DNA from: Fontibacterium universale
Lineage (GTDB): Bacteria; Pseudomonadota; Alphaproteobacteria; Pelagibacterales; Pelagibacteraceae
Reading direction: 5' to 3'
DNA length: 64,000 nt
NCBI GenBank assembly: GCA_965236175.1
Contig: CBDEAT010000001.1
Location: 124,001 to 188,000 of the forward strand
The notes beneath the pieces are model-generated. The model saw only the letters and a list, made by a program, of their open reading frames with translations, made no database searches and was not told the DNA's origin. The stretch's first letter is position 1, and each line of letters opens with the position of its first letter. The translations under genes were made by a program, and so were the position numbers. Shown here piece by piece: positions 46,031 to 54,866 of this stretch.

Positions 46031-48775
46031 TTAATTTTTTAAACCGCAAATATCTCTAAAACATGGTTTTTCTAAAATCTTCCAACAACGAGAGCATTTT
46101 TGTCCCTTAGCTTTCACTATCTTGACGGCTACTCCTTCAACATCTTTTAAAGAAAATAGATCATTTTGATTAATAAAAGATTCTGCTTTTGCTTCTGAGC
46201 ATATAAAAATTTCACTAAGATCTTCTTGTTTTATAATATTTAGATATTCATCTTTTAAATAAACAATAACATTTGCTTCTAAGCTGGAGCCAATAATCTT
46301 CTTATTTCTAATATCTTCTATAGCTGCATTAACAACTTGTTTTACTTTCTTAATGCCAATCCACTTATTTTTGATTTCAGAATTATTCCAAATCAAAGGT
46401 ATAACTGGAAAATCCTGTAGGTGAATACTCTTATATTTTTTATTTTTAATTACCTGATAAGCCTCTTCAGATGTAAAGGCTAAAATTGGAGAAAACCATT
46501 TTAATAAAAAATTAATAAGAACATTTAATACTTCTAAACAGTTATTTCTTCTTTGACTATTCTGGCTATCGCAATAGAGAATATCTTTTTTTATATCAAA
46601 ATAAAAAGCTGAAAGATCCAAAGTACAAAAATTTAAAAGCTCAACATATATTTTATGAAAATTATAGGACTTAATATAATCTCTAAATCTTAAATCAAAG
46701 TCATATACTTGCGTTAGGATATATTTCTCTAATGACGATAATTTTGAATATTCTATTTTAGAAAAATCATCGTTCAATAATTTGTCATTTAAATTTCCTA
46801 AAAGAAATCTAAGAGTATTTCGAATTTTTCGATACGACTCGGCATGTTGATTTAAAATTGCTTTATCAATCTTTAAATCTTCAGAATAGTCTGAGGCAAC
46901 AACCCATAATCTAAGTATATCGGCTCCAAAATTTTTAATAACTTCTTCTGGCATAACCACATTACCTAATGATTTCGACATTTTTTGTCCTTTGCCATCC
47001 ACGACAAATCCGTGACACAAAATATTTTGAAATGGAGCGGTTCCTTTTGTTCCGCAAGATTCAAGTAAAGAGGAGTGAAACCAACCTCTGTGTTGATCTG
47101 ATCCTTCTAAATAAAGATTTGCTGGCCAGGCAAGTTCTGGTCTTTTATCTAAAACATAACTATGCGTAGAGCCACTATCAAACCAAACTTCTACAATATC
47201 TTTAACCTGGTCATAATCATTAGCACTATAATGATTACCTAAAAAATCTTGTGGCTGTCTTGTAAACCAAGAATCGCTACCCTCTTCTTCGAATATTTTT
47301 GCTATACCTTCTAATACTTTTTCGTCTGCCAAAGGCTTTCCAGTTTTTTTTGAAATAAATATTGGCAATGGTACCCCCCAAACTCTTTGTCGAGAAACAC
47401 ACCAATCTGGTCTTGTTTCTATCATTGATCTTAATCTATTTTGTCCAACAGCTGGATAAAATTTTGTATTGCCAATTGCAGCAATCGATTTTTTTCTGAG
47501 ATCATTTGTTTCCATCGATATAAACCATTGAGGTGTAGCTCTATGAACTAGTGGCGCTTTAGATCTCCACGAATGCGGATAACTATGCTTAAGTTTACCT
47601 TTGCCTAATAATCTCGATAAATTAGTCAGCTCATTAATAATCACATCATCAGCTTTAAAAATATGAGTACCAGAAAATTTAATAATATTTTTTGTATAAT
47701 GTCCTTTGTCATCAATTGTATCAAAGGCTTGAATATTATTGTTTAAACATAAATAGTAATCATCCGGTCCATGACTAGGTGCACAATGAACAATTCCTGT
47801 TCCCTGTTCTAAGTTAACAAAATTAGCATCAAGCATAGGAACGTCAAAAGTATAACCAATATCTTTGAAAGGATGATTGCAAATGATATTTTTTAATTCG
47901 GATCCTGAAAAACTTTCAATAATTTCATGTTTTGTAATTGCGCAATCTGCTAAAACTTTTTCTATTAATTTTTCTGCAATAATAATTTTTTCATTATTAT
48001 TTATTTTAACAATAGAATAATTAATTTTATTATTAAAAGCTAAGGCTCTATTACAAGGAATAGTCCAAGGAGTTGTTGTCCAAATAACAACGTTGCAATT
48101 TAAAAATTTTTCAGGACCAGACTTAATTAAAAACTTTGAATAAATTGTATTAGAAGTATGATCATAATATTCAACCTCTGCATCAGCTAAAGCTGTCGAT
48201 TCAACAACAGACCATAAAACTGGTTTGAAGCCTCTATATAATCCTCCGTTAATTATAAATTTGCTAATTTCTCTTGTTATTTGAGCTTCTGAAGACTTGC
48301 TCATAGTCGTATAATAATTCTTCCAATCTCCATTTACTCCTAATCTATTAAATTCTTTTTTTTGAATCTCGATCCAACTTGTTGCAAATTCTCTACATTC
48401 TTTTCTGAACTCATTAACTGGAACGGTGTCCTTATTTTTTCCTTTTTTTTTATATTCCTCCTCTACTTTCCATTCTATTGGTAATCCATGGCAATCCCAT
48501 CCTGGTACGTAAGGGGCATCCTTACCTGTCATTTGATTAAATCTTACAACGATATCTTTTAAAATTTTATTTAATGCCGTCCCAATATGGATATGCCCGT
48601 TTGCATAAGGAGGCCCGTCATGCAAAATAAATTTTTCTCTACCCTTACTGTTAGATCTTAACTCTTGATAAAGGTTAATTTGTTCCCAAAATTTAAGTAT
48701 TTCAGGTTCTTTTGAGGGCAAATTAGCCTTCATAGGAAAGGAAGTTTCGGGAAGATTTATTTTAATTTCTGACAT
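46031..48775 (-). CDS. ileS: Isoleucyl-tRNA synthetase
   Basis: A 914-residue class Ia synthetase. The HIGH motif reads HIGT (63-66 in PPYANGHIHIGTALNK); PGWDCHGLPIEW, GTGIVHCAPSHGPDDY of the editing domain and KMSKS in GQKMSKSLGN follow. The C-terminal zinc knuckle is C-S-R-C-W, then a C-x4-C pair in PCFRDICGLKN at the very end, a wider spacing than the usual CxxC. Context ribF-ileS-lspA is classical. Confidence 0.97.
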   Translation of the reverse strand: MSEIKINLPETSFPMKANLPSKEPEILKFWEQINLYQELRSNSKGREKFILHDGPPYANGHIHIGTALNKILKDIVVRFNQMTGKDAPYVPGWDCHGLPIEWKVEEEYKKKGKNKDTVPVNEFRKECREFATSWIEIQKKEFNRLGVNGDWKNYYTTMSKSSEAQITREISKFIINGGLYRGFKPVLWSVVESTALADAEVEYYDHTSNTIYSKFLIKSGPEKFLNCNVVIWTTTPWTIPCNRALAFNNKINYSIVKINNNEKIIIAEKLIEKVLADCAITKHEIIESFSGSELKNIICNHPFKDIGYTFDVPMLDANFVNLEQGTGIVHCAPSHGPDDYYLCLNNNIQAFDTIDDKGHYTKNIIKFSGTHIFKADDVIINELTNLSRLLGKGKLKHSYPHSWRSKAPLVHRATPQWFISMETNDLRKKSIAAIGNTKFYPAVGQNRLRSMIETRPDWCVSRQRVWGVPLPIFISKKTGKPLADEKVLEGIAKIFEEEGSDSWFTRQPQDFLGNHYSANDYDQVKDIVEVWFDSGSTHSYVLDKRPELAWPANLYLEGSDQHRGWFHSSLLESCGTKGTAPFQNILCHGFVVDGKGQKMSKSLGNVVMPEEVIKNFGADILRLWVVASDYSEDLKIDKAILNQHAESYRKIRNTLRFLLGNLNDKLLNDDFSKIEYSKLSSLEKYILTQVYDFDLRFRDYIKSYNFHKIYVELLNFCTLDLSAFYFDIKKDILYCDSQNSQRRNNCLEVLNVLINFLLKWFSPILAFTSEEAYQVIKNKKYKSIHLQDFPVIPLIWNNSEIKNKWIGIKKVKQVVNAAIEDIRNKKIIGSSLEANVIVYLKDEYLNIIKQEDLSEIFICSEAKAESFINQNDLFSLKDVEGVAVKIVKAKGQKCSRCWKILEKPCFRDICGLKN

Positions 48776-49695
48776 TATTTTTTGTTTAAACTAATTTTGG
48801 CAACTTTAATATCTTTCTTAATCTGTCTAACCAGCATTGAGCTATTTTTAAATTTTTTCTCTTTTCTAATAAAATCAATGAACAAAACTTTGATATTTTT
48901 ATTATAAAAATTATGATTTTTTCCAAAAACATTAACTTCTAAAACTGGACTAGAACTTCCGAATGTTGGTCTTACACCAAAATTAGCAATTCCCTTATAG
49001 GTCTTTTTATTAAAAACAATTTTAACAGAATAGACCCCAAACAATGGTTTAATCTGATTAAAGATTTTAATATTTGCTGTTGGAAAGCCTATTCGTCTTC
49101 CATATTTTTTACCCTGAATAACTTTGCCAGAAATCGACCACGGCCTTCCCATGATTTTATGAGCTAGGTTAACTTTTCCAGCCTGTATTAAGCTTCTGAT
49201 TTTTGATGAAGAAATCTTATAATTATTAAATTTTTTAAAATTAATTATAAATATTTTAAAATTATTATTTTCTGATAATTTTTTTAAAAAAAATATATTA
49301 CCTTTTCTTTTAAAACCAAATTTAAAATCTTTTCCAACAAAAATACTATGAACCGCTAATTTTTTTAAAAGAATTATTTTAGCAAAATTATCATGGCTTA
49401 TTTTGGAAAAATTACGATTAAAATTTTGTTTAATAAAAAAATCTGCACGAAATTTTTTTACGACATCTATTTTGTCATTAATGTTTAAAATTTTATTATC
49501 GGTCCTATTAAAAAAATCTTTAGGTAAAGGATCAAAGGTAAATATACCAAATTTTTTATTTATCTTACGTGAAAAAATATAAGCTTTTTTTAAAAGCTCC
49601 TGATGTCCTAAGTGCACTCCATCAAAATTGCCTATTGCTAAAACAGAATTAATAAATTTTTTATCAACAGAGTTAATATTGCTATATATTTTCAT
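48775..49695 (-). CDS. ribF: Bifunctional riboflavin kinase / FAD synthetase
   Basis: A 306-residue RibF. The N-terminal FMN adenylyltransferase domain shows AIGNFDGVHLGHQELL and FVGKDFKFGFKRKGN, then SSSKIRSLIQAGKVNLAHKIMGRPWS; the C-terminal riboflavin kinase domain shows GKKYGRRIGFPTANI and YKGIANFGVRPTFG. It makes FMN and FAD. It sits before ileS with a one-base overlap. Confidence 0.95.
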   Translation of the reverse strand: MKIYSNINSVDKKFINSVLAIGNFDGVHLGHQELLKKAYIFSRKINKKFGIFTFDPLPKDFFNRTDNKILNINDKIDVVKKFRADFFIKQNFNRNFSKISHDNFAKIILLKKLAVHSIFVGKDFKFGFKRKGNIFFLKKLSENNNFKIFIINFKKFNNYKISSSKIRSLIQAGKVNLAHKIMGRPWSISGKVIQGKKYGRRIGFPTANIKIFNQIKPLFGVYSVKIVFNKKTYKGIANFGVRPTFGSSSPVLEVNVFGKNHNFYNKNIKVLFIDFIRKEKKFKNSSMLVRQIKKDIKVAKISLNKK

Positions 49696-50550
49696 TTACC
49701 AAATCAATTCGTTCTGAAAATAATTAATTTTAAAGTCTTTATTTTTTTCAATTGCAAATTTAGCTAAATTTATATTTTTTTTATTCCATTCAGATCTATG
49801 AATACCCCCTGCTATAAACAAATTCTTAACTTTAAAATTATTTGCTCCTAAAATGTCAGTATTTAAATTATCTCCAATAACAAGAATTTTACTCTTATTT
49901 ATATTTTTTCTGTATTTTTTTTTAATTAACTCATAAATATATTCATAAAAGTATTTATAGGGCTTTCCGAAATACTTAACTCTACCACCCATTTTTTCAT
50001 ATAATTTTGCAATAGACCCAGCGCAATATTCAGTTCGATCACCCCTGTGAACAATTAAATCTGGATTAGCACAAATCATTTGTAAATTTCTTTTTTTTAT
50101 TTTTTTTAAAATAGAAAAATATTTATTAAGATTGTCTCTATTATTATTTACCCCCGTACAAACAACAAAGTCTGCATTATTTAACGAAGTTTTTTTTAGT
50201 CCTAAGTTAGCAAATAGACTTTTGTCTCTATCTGGACCCAAATGATAAAAATATTTATTTTTAGTAAAACTCTTTAGATAAAAACGAGTTAGATCTCCTG
50301 AGGTAATTAATAAATTATAAAATTTTTTACTAAAATCTATTTTATTTAAAAACTTTTGAACACTATCGCTGGGTCTTGGAGCATTTGAAATTAATATAAT
50401 TTTCTTGCTTTTTTTTATGTTTTTTAAGGCTTTTAAAGCATCAGAATAACATTCAATACCGTTATGAACTACGCCCCAGAGATCAACAAAAAATATATCA
50501 AATTTTGAATAAATCTTATTTAGCCCGCTTAAAAAAACAGGATTATTCAT
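49696..50550 (-). CDS. HAD-superfamily hydrolase (TIGR01459-like, NagD/class IIA type)
   Basis: A 284-residue HAD phosphatase. Motif I is FFVDLWGVVHNG (nucleophile D), motif II LISNAPRPS, and motif IV VIGDNLNTDILGANNF with GKPYKYFY before it. The DLWGVxHxG start and GIHRSEW end mark the alphaproteobacterial TIGR01459 subgroup, usually encoded beside ribF as here. The substrate is unknown; sugar phosphates or nucleotides are typical for class IIA. Confidence 0.88.
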   Translation of the reverse strand: MNNPVFLSGLNKIYSKFDIFFVDLWGVVHNGIECYSDALKALKNIKKSKKIILISNAPRPSDSVQKFLNKIDFSKKFYNLLITSGDLTRFYLKSFTKNKYFYHLGPDRDKSLFANLGLKKTSLNNADFVVCTGVNNNRDNLNKYFSILKKIKKRNLQMICANPDLIVHRGDRTEYCAGSIAKLYEKMGGRVKYFGKPYKYFYEYIYELIKKKYRKNINKSKILVIGDNLNTDILGANNFKVKNLFIAGGIHRSEWNKKNINLAKFAIEKNKDFKINYFQNELIW

Positions 50551-50560
50551 AAATTTAGAA

Positions 50561-51922
50561 TTATTGTGTAGAACTAATTGTCTTCTTTAATTTCTCTACG
50601 ATTAAATCTATTTCTTGTTTTTGAATAATCAAAGGAGGAGATAAAGCGATAATATCTCCTGTTACTCTTACAAATAATTTTTGATCTTTAAAAGCTTCAC
50701 ATAGAACGTTGTATGCTCTTCTTGAAGGTTTGTTCGAGATTGGTTCTAACTCTACAGCTCCTATTAATCCAAGATTTCTTATATCAATTATATGTTTTGT
50801 GCCTTTTAACGAATGCAAAGCATCTTCCCAATATTTTGCAATTTCTGAAGCTCTGACCAATAAATTTTCTTTTTTATAAACATCAAGAGTAGCAATTGCT
50901 GCTGCGCAAGCCAATGGATGCGCTGAATAAGTATATCCATGAAAAAAATCAATAACTTTAGGATCTCCTTGCATAAATGTTTTATAAATTTTATCAGAAA
51001 CAAAAGTTGCAGCCATTGGCACAGTTCCACTAGTCAATCCTTTTGCTATAGTCATTAAATCAGGTTCAATATTAAAAAAATCTGCAGCAAATGGTTTTCC
51101 TAATCTTCCAAAGCCAGTGATCACTTCATCAAATATTAAAATTATATCGTTATCAGTGCAAATTTTTCTTAGCTTTTCCAAATAACCAACTGGTGGAATT
51201 AAAACTCCTGTTGAGCCGGCAACTGGTTCAACAATAACTGCAGCAATGTTAGCTGCGCCATGTTTTTCAATTTGTTTTAACAAATCATCAGCTAAATGAG
51301 CTCCCCATGCTGGTTGTCCTTTGGAATATGAATTATGTTCAAGATTATGCGTGTGTGGAAGATGATAAACTTCTGGTAAAAATCTTTCGAATTGTTTCTT
51401 ATTATTAACTATACCCCCTACTGACAATCCTCCAAAGCCTGTGCCGTGATAACCTCTTTCACGACCAATTAAAATTCTTTTTGATGGCTGTCCAATTGCC
51501 CGAAAATAAGCTAAAGCGATTTTTAAAGCTGTTTCAACTGCCTCTGAACCAGAATTGCTATAAAAAACATGGTTTAAATTTTCTGGTGAAATATCTGTTA
51601 ACTTATTGCTTAACTCAAAAGCTTTGTAATGACCCGCTTGGAATGAAGGAACAAAGTCTAACTCAGCAGCTTGTTCTTGGATTGCTTTTACAATTTCTTC
51701 TCTATTATGGCCAGCGTTACAACACCACAAACCTGCAACAGCGTCTAAAACTTTATCTCCGTTAGGAGTGTAATAGTACATACCTTTGGACTTTGAGACT
51801 ATTCTTGGATCTGCTTTAAAATCTTGATTAGCAGTAAAAGGCATCCAAAATGCCTCGAGATCATTAGGCTTATAATTAGTTTTTAGCTTTTGATCTTTAG
51901 ATATGTCTTTGTTTAAGGTCAT
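50561..51922 (-). CDS. Class III (omega) aminotransferase, beta-alanine/taurine:pyruvate-like
   Basis: A 453-residue PLP enzyme. AFWMPFTANQDFKADPRI, GLWCCNAGH, FYSNSGSEAVETALKIAL, GRERGYHGTGFGGLSVGG, FDEVITGFGRLG and the PLP lysine in TIAKGLTSG are typical of omega-amino acid:pyruvate aminotransferases (EC 2.6.1.18 group). Beta-alanine, taurine or polyamine-derived amines are possible donors; specificity cannot be read by eye. It is last upstream gene of the minus block and divergent from groES across 203 bases. Confidence 0.83.
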   Translation of the reverse strand: MTLNKDISKDQKLKTNYKPNDLEAFWMPFTANQDFKADPRIVSKSKGMYYYTPNGDKVLDAVAGLWCCNAGHNREEIVKAIQEQAAELDFVPSFQAGHYKAFELSNKLTDISPENLNHVFYSNSGSEAVETALKIALAYFRAIGQPSKRILIGRERGYHGTGFGGLSVGGIVNNKKQFERFLPEVYHLPHTHNLEHNSYSKGQPAWGAHLADDLLKQIEKHGAANIAAVIVEPVAGSTGVLIPPVGYLEKLRKICTDNDIILIFDEVITGFGRLGKPFAADFFNIEPDLMTIAKGLTSGTVPMAATFVSDKIYKTFMQGDPKVIDFFHGYTYSAHPLACAAAIATLDVYKKENLLVRASEIAKYWEDALHSLKGTKHIIDIRNLGLIGAVELEPISNKPSRRAYNVLCEAFKDQKLFVRVTGDIIALSPPLIIQKQEIDLIVEKLKKTISSTQ

Positions 51923-52027
51923 AAGAGCAGTACTTTATAAAGTATAATTTTAGATCTTCCATATAAATCAGATTAAAAAAAACTAATAAAATATAGTGTT
52001 TTAGCTATTTTATTGTACTATGCACCC

Positions 52028-52057
52028 CTTGAAATTTAATAGATCAATCATCATATA
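52028..52057 (+). promoter_or_regulatory. Predicted RpoH (heat-shock) promoter of groESL
   Basis: CTTGAAA (52028-52034) and CATCATATA (52049-52057) separated by 14 bases resemble the sigma32 consensus (CTTGAAA / CCCCATnTA), with four C before the -35. It lies about 70 bases upstream of groES. No CIRCE element (TTAGCACTC inverted repeat) is seen. Confidence 0.6.
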
Positions 52058-52065
52058 GCGATCAG

Positions 52066-52079
52066 GTACATTATTGTAC
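52066..52079. repeat. Inverted repeat GTACA-N4-TGTAC in the groES leader
   Basis: Perfect 5-base arms around TTAT, just downstream of the predicted heat-shock -10 region and probably at or after the transcription start. TTATTGTAC of this element recurs at 52010-52018, on the other side of the promoter. Possible operator; unproven. Confidence 0.4.
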
Positions 52080-52125
52080 GAAGTTATATTTTGATTAACA
52101 ACTAATTTTACGGAGAATTAAATTA

Positions 52126-52422
52126 ATGAACTTTAGACCTTTACACGATCGCGTTCTTGTTCAGCCTTTGGATGGAGAAGAAAAAACAGCAGGTGGAATA
52201 ATTATACCAGATACAGCAAAAGAAAAACCTTCTGAGGGAAAAGTTATTGCTGTTGGACCTGGAGCAAAAACTGAAGATGGAAAAATTTTACCAATGGAAG
52301 TTAAAGTTGGAGACCTGGTTCTATTTGGAAAATGGTCAGGAACTGAAGTTAAAATTGACGGCGTGGAATATAGCATCATGAAAGAGTCTGACATCATGGG
52401 CATCATGTCTAAGAAAAAATAA
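52126..52422 (+). CDS. groES: Co-chaperonin GroES
   Basis: A 98-residue GroES forming the heptameric lid of the chaperonin. FRPLHDRVLVQPLDGEEKTAGGIIIPDTAKEKP contains the mobile loop, and VGDLVLFGKWSGTEVKIDG follows. GGAG about 10 bases before the ATG is a clear ribosome site. It precedes groEL by 27 bases under a common heat-shock-type promoter. Confidence 0.98.
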   Translation: MNFRPLHDRVLVQPLDGEEKTAGGIIIPDTAKEKPSEGKVIAVGPGAKTEDGKILPMEVKVGDLVLFGKWSGTEVKIDGVEYSIMKESDIMGIMSKKK

Positions 52423-52437
52423 ATAAAATATAAAAAA

Positions 52438-52442
52438 AGGAG
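52438..52442 (+). promoter_or_regulatory. Strong Shine-Dalgarno of groEL
   Basis: AGGAG 7 bases before the groEL ATG inside an A-rich leader that is the same as that of atpE for over twenty bases. It supports high expression of groEL. Confidence 0.75.
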
Positions 52443-52449
52443 AAAAAAA

Positions 52450-54120
52450 ATGGCAGGTAAAATTGTAAGATTTGATACAGATGCAAGAAATGCAATGCTA
52501 AAAGGCGTTGATATACTTGCAAACGCTGTAAAGGTAACACTAGGACCAAAAGGAAGAAATGTAGTTATAGATAAATCATTCGGTGCTCCTAGAATAACTA
52601 AAGATGGAGTAACTGTTGCAAAAGAAATTGAGCTTGAAGATAAATTTGAAAACATGGGAGCTCAAATGGTTAAAGAAGTTGCTAGCAAAACTAATGAGGA
52701 AGCTGGTGATGGAACAACAACTGCAACTGTTTTAGCGCAAGCAATAGCAAGAGAAGGTTGTAAATATGTTGCCGCTGGAATGAATCCAATGGATTTAAAA
52801 AGAGGAATTGATTTAGCAGTAGAAGCTGTAATTGCCAGAATTAAAGAAAGTTCAAAAAAAGTAAAAACTAGTGAAGAAATTGCACAAGTTGGAACTATTT
52901 CTGCAAATGGTGAAAAAGAAATTGGAGACATGATTGCAAAAGCAATGCAAAAAGTTGGTAACGAAGGAGTTATCACTGTTGAAGAAGCAAAAGGTCTTTC
53001 AACAGAACTTGATGTAGTTGAAGGTATGCAATTTGATAGAGGTTATCTATCTCCTTACTTTATTACTAATGCAGATAAAATGATTGCGGAATTAGAAGAC
53101 CCATTAATTTTTATCACAGAAAAAAAATTAACTAACTTGCAGCCTATGGTTCCTCTATTGGAATCTGTTGTACAATCTAGCAGACCATTTTTAATTATTG
53201 CTGAGGATGTTGAGGGCGAAGCTCTTGCAACTTTAGTTGTAAATAAATTAAGAGGTGGTTTAAAAGTAGTGGCAGTTAAAGCTCCTGGCTTTGGTGATAG
53301 AAGAAAATCAATGCTAGAAGATATTGCTATCTTAACTGGAGGTCAGGTTATATCTGACGATCTTGGTATTAAACTTGAAAACGTTAAGCTAAAAGATCTT
53401 GGTCAATGTAAAAAAATTAGAGTTGATAAAGATAATACAACTATCGTTGATGGTGCAGGAAAAAAATCTGAAATAGAAGCAAGATGTGGTCAAATCAGAA
53501 AACAAGTTGAAGAAACTACTTCTGATTATGATAAAGAAAAATTACAAGAAAGATTAGCTAAACTTGCTGGTGGTGTTGCTATTATTAAAGTTGGCGGCGC
53601 TACAGAAGTTGAAGTTAAAGAGCGAAAAGACAGAGTAGAAGATGCACTTAATGCTACTAGAGCAGCTGTTCAAGAAGGTGTTGTTGTTGGTGGTGGATGT
53701 GCGTTGCTATATGCCTCTGAAGCTCTAAATAATTTAAAGCCAAAAGGCGATGATCAAAAAGCTGGTGTTGAAATAATCAGAAAAGCTTTACAATATCCAA
53801 TCAGACAAATCACAAGCAATGCTGGAGTTGATGGTTCAGTAATTGTTGGAAAGCTTTTAGAGGCAAAAAAACCTTCTCAAGGTTATGATGCTCAAAGTGG
53901 TGAGTATTGCGATATGTTTGCAAAAGGTATAATCGACCCAACTAAAGTTGTAAGAACAGCTCTTCAAGATGCTTCTTCAATAGCAGGTTTACTTATTACA
54001 ACTGAAGCAATGATTGCTGACAAACCCGACGATAAAAACTCTAATTCTGGTGGCGGTGGAATGCCAGGCGGAATGGGTGGTATGGGCGGAATGGGTGGTA
54101 TGGGCGGAATGGGAATGTAA
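52450..54120 (+). CDS. groEL: Chaperonin GroEL
   Basis: A 556-residue GroEL. ATP-site blocks VKVTLGPKGRNVV and DGVTVAKEIEL, EEAGDGTTTATVLAQ with the catalytic Asp in GDGTT, and later GGVAIIKVGGATEVEVKERKDRVEDAL in pieces. The C-terminal tail is the usual Gly-Met repeat (GGMGGMGG..). It folds cytosolic proteins with GroES. A GC-rich intrinsic terminator follows 38 bases after the stop. Confidence 0.99.
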   Translation: MAGKIVRFDTDARNAMLKGVDILANAVKVTLGPKGRNVVIDKSFGAPRITKDGVTVAKEIELEDKFENMGAQMVKEVASKTNEEAGDGTTTATVLAQAIAREGCKYVAAGMNPMDLKRGIDLAVEAVIARIKESSKKVKTSEEIAQVGTISANGEKEIGDMIAKAMQKVGNEGVITVEEAKGLSTELDVVEGMQFDRGYLSPYFITNADKMIAELEDPLIFITEKKLTNLQPMVPLLESVVQSSRPFLIIAEDVEGEALATLVVNKLRGGLKVVAVKAPGFGDRRKSMLEDIAILTGGQVISDDLGIKLENVKLKDLGQCKKIRVDKDNTTIVDGAGKKSEIEARCGQIRKQVEETTSDYDKEKLQERLAKLAGGVAIIKVGGATEVEVKERKDRVEDALNATRAAVQEGVVVGGGCALLYASEALNNLKPKGDDQKAGVEIIRKALQYPIRQITSNAGVDGSVIVGKLLEAKKPSQGYDAQSGEYCDMFAKGIIDPTKVVRTALQDASSIAGLLITTEAMIADKPDDKNSNSGGGGMPGGMGGMGGMGGMGGMGM

Positions 54121-54157
54121 TTCCATCCTCTCTAGTAAAAATTTCTAGAAAAAATTC

Positions 54158-54191
54158 AAAACCCCGGACTAAAAATCCGGGGTTTTTTTTT
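54158..54191. terminator. Bidirectional intrinsic terminator between groEL and hisG
   Basis: Stem AACCCCGGA / TCCGGGGTT (9 base pairs, GC core) with a 7-base loop, followed by a T-run on the plus strand and flanked by an A-rich run that gives a shorter T stretch on the minus strand. It ends the groESL transcript and probably also the long his-mur operon. It is the only canonical GC-stem terminator I found in the window. Confidence 0.93.
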
Positions 54192-54193
54192 GA

Positions 54194-54862
54194 CTATTTT
54201 AAAAAGTTTAAAAACTTATTTTTCTCAATTTTTTTAGAAACAAAAACACAGGCAGAACTTTTTAATATAGTTCCATCATTTATAATTCTTAAATTATTAG
54301 CTTTTAAAGTTGAGCCTGTAGAAGTTATATCCGTGATCAATTCAGAAGAGCCTGTAAATGGATAGGACTCCGTTGCTCCTAAACTTGGAACAACACGAAA
54401 CTGACTTACTCCTTTTGATAAGAAAAAAGATTCAGTCAAGTTTGGATATTTTGTTGCAACTCGCATTCGACGTCCATATTTTTCTCTAAATTCAAAGCTT
54501 ACTTCTTCTAAGTCAGCCATATTCTGAACGTCTAACCAATCTTTTGGAATAGCCACCACCAAATCAGCAAAACCAAAATTAAGTTTCTTAAAAATTTTTA
54601 CATTTTCCGAATAAACTTCTGGCAGTTCCTTAAGTAAATCTAGCCCTGAAATACCAATATCTAAAGTGCCGTCATTAATTCTTTCAATTATTTCTCTTGC
54701 GTGTAAAAAAATTCCATCTATTTCATTATTATTTTTAATATTAAAAAAATAATTTCTTTCCCCATAAGAATTTACCACCTCTAGTTTCTTACTTTTTAAG
54801 TAAGCTAAAGATTCATCTTTTAATCTTCCTTTGCTAGGTAATCCTATTTTAATTTTAGACAT
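54194..54862 (-). CDS. hisG: ATP phosphoribosyltransferase, short form
   Basis: A 222-residue HisG of the short (HisZ-dependent) form, lacking the C-terminal regulatory domain. KIGLPSKGRLKDESLAYL, FLHAREIIERINDGTLDIGISGLDLLKE and the PRPP loop ELITDITSTGSTLKANNL are diagnostic. It catalyses the first step of histidine synthesis in complex with HisZ, encoded 4 bases upstream. Confidence 0.96.
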   Translation of the reverse strand: MSKIKIGLPSKGRLKDESLAYLKSKKLEVVNSYGERNYFFNIKNNNEIDGIFLHAREIIERINDGTLDIGISGLDLLKELPEVYSENVKIFKKLNFGFADLVVAIPKDWLDVQNMADLEEVSFEFREKYGRRMRVATKYPNLTESFFLSKGVSQFRVVPSLGATESYPFTGSSELITDITSTGSTLKANNLRIINDGTILKSSACVFVSKKIEKNKFLNFLK

Positions 54863-54866
54863 AATT

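Noticed and set aside
52161..52655. 164-codon minus-strand frame over groES/groEL
   Set aside because: Lies fully antisense to two strongly conserved genes; Phe/Ser/Pro-rich reverse-frame composition is typical of a shadow.
54049..54117. Tandem repeat at the groEL 3' end
   Set aside because: It is the normal Gly-Gly-Met tail of GroEL, not a mobile or regulatory repeat.
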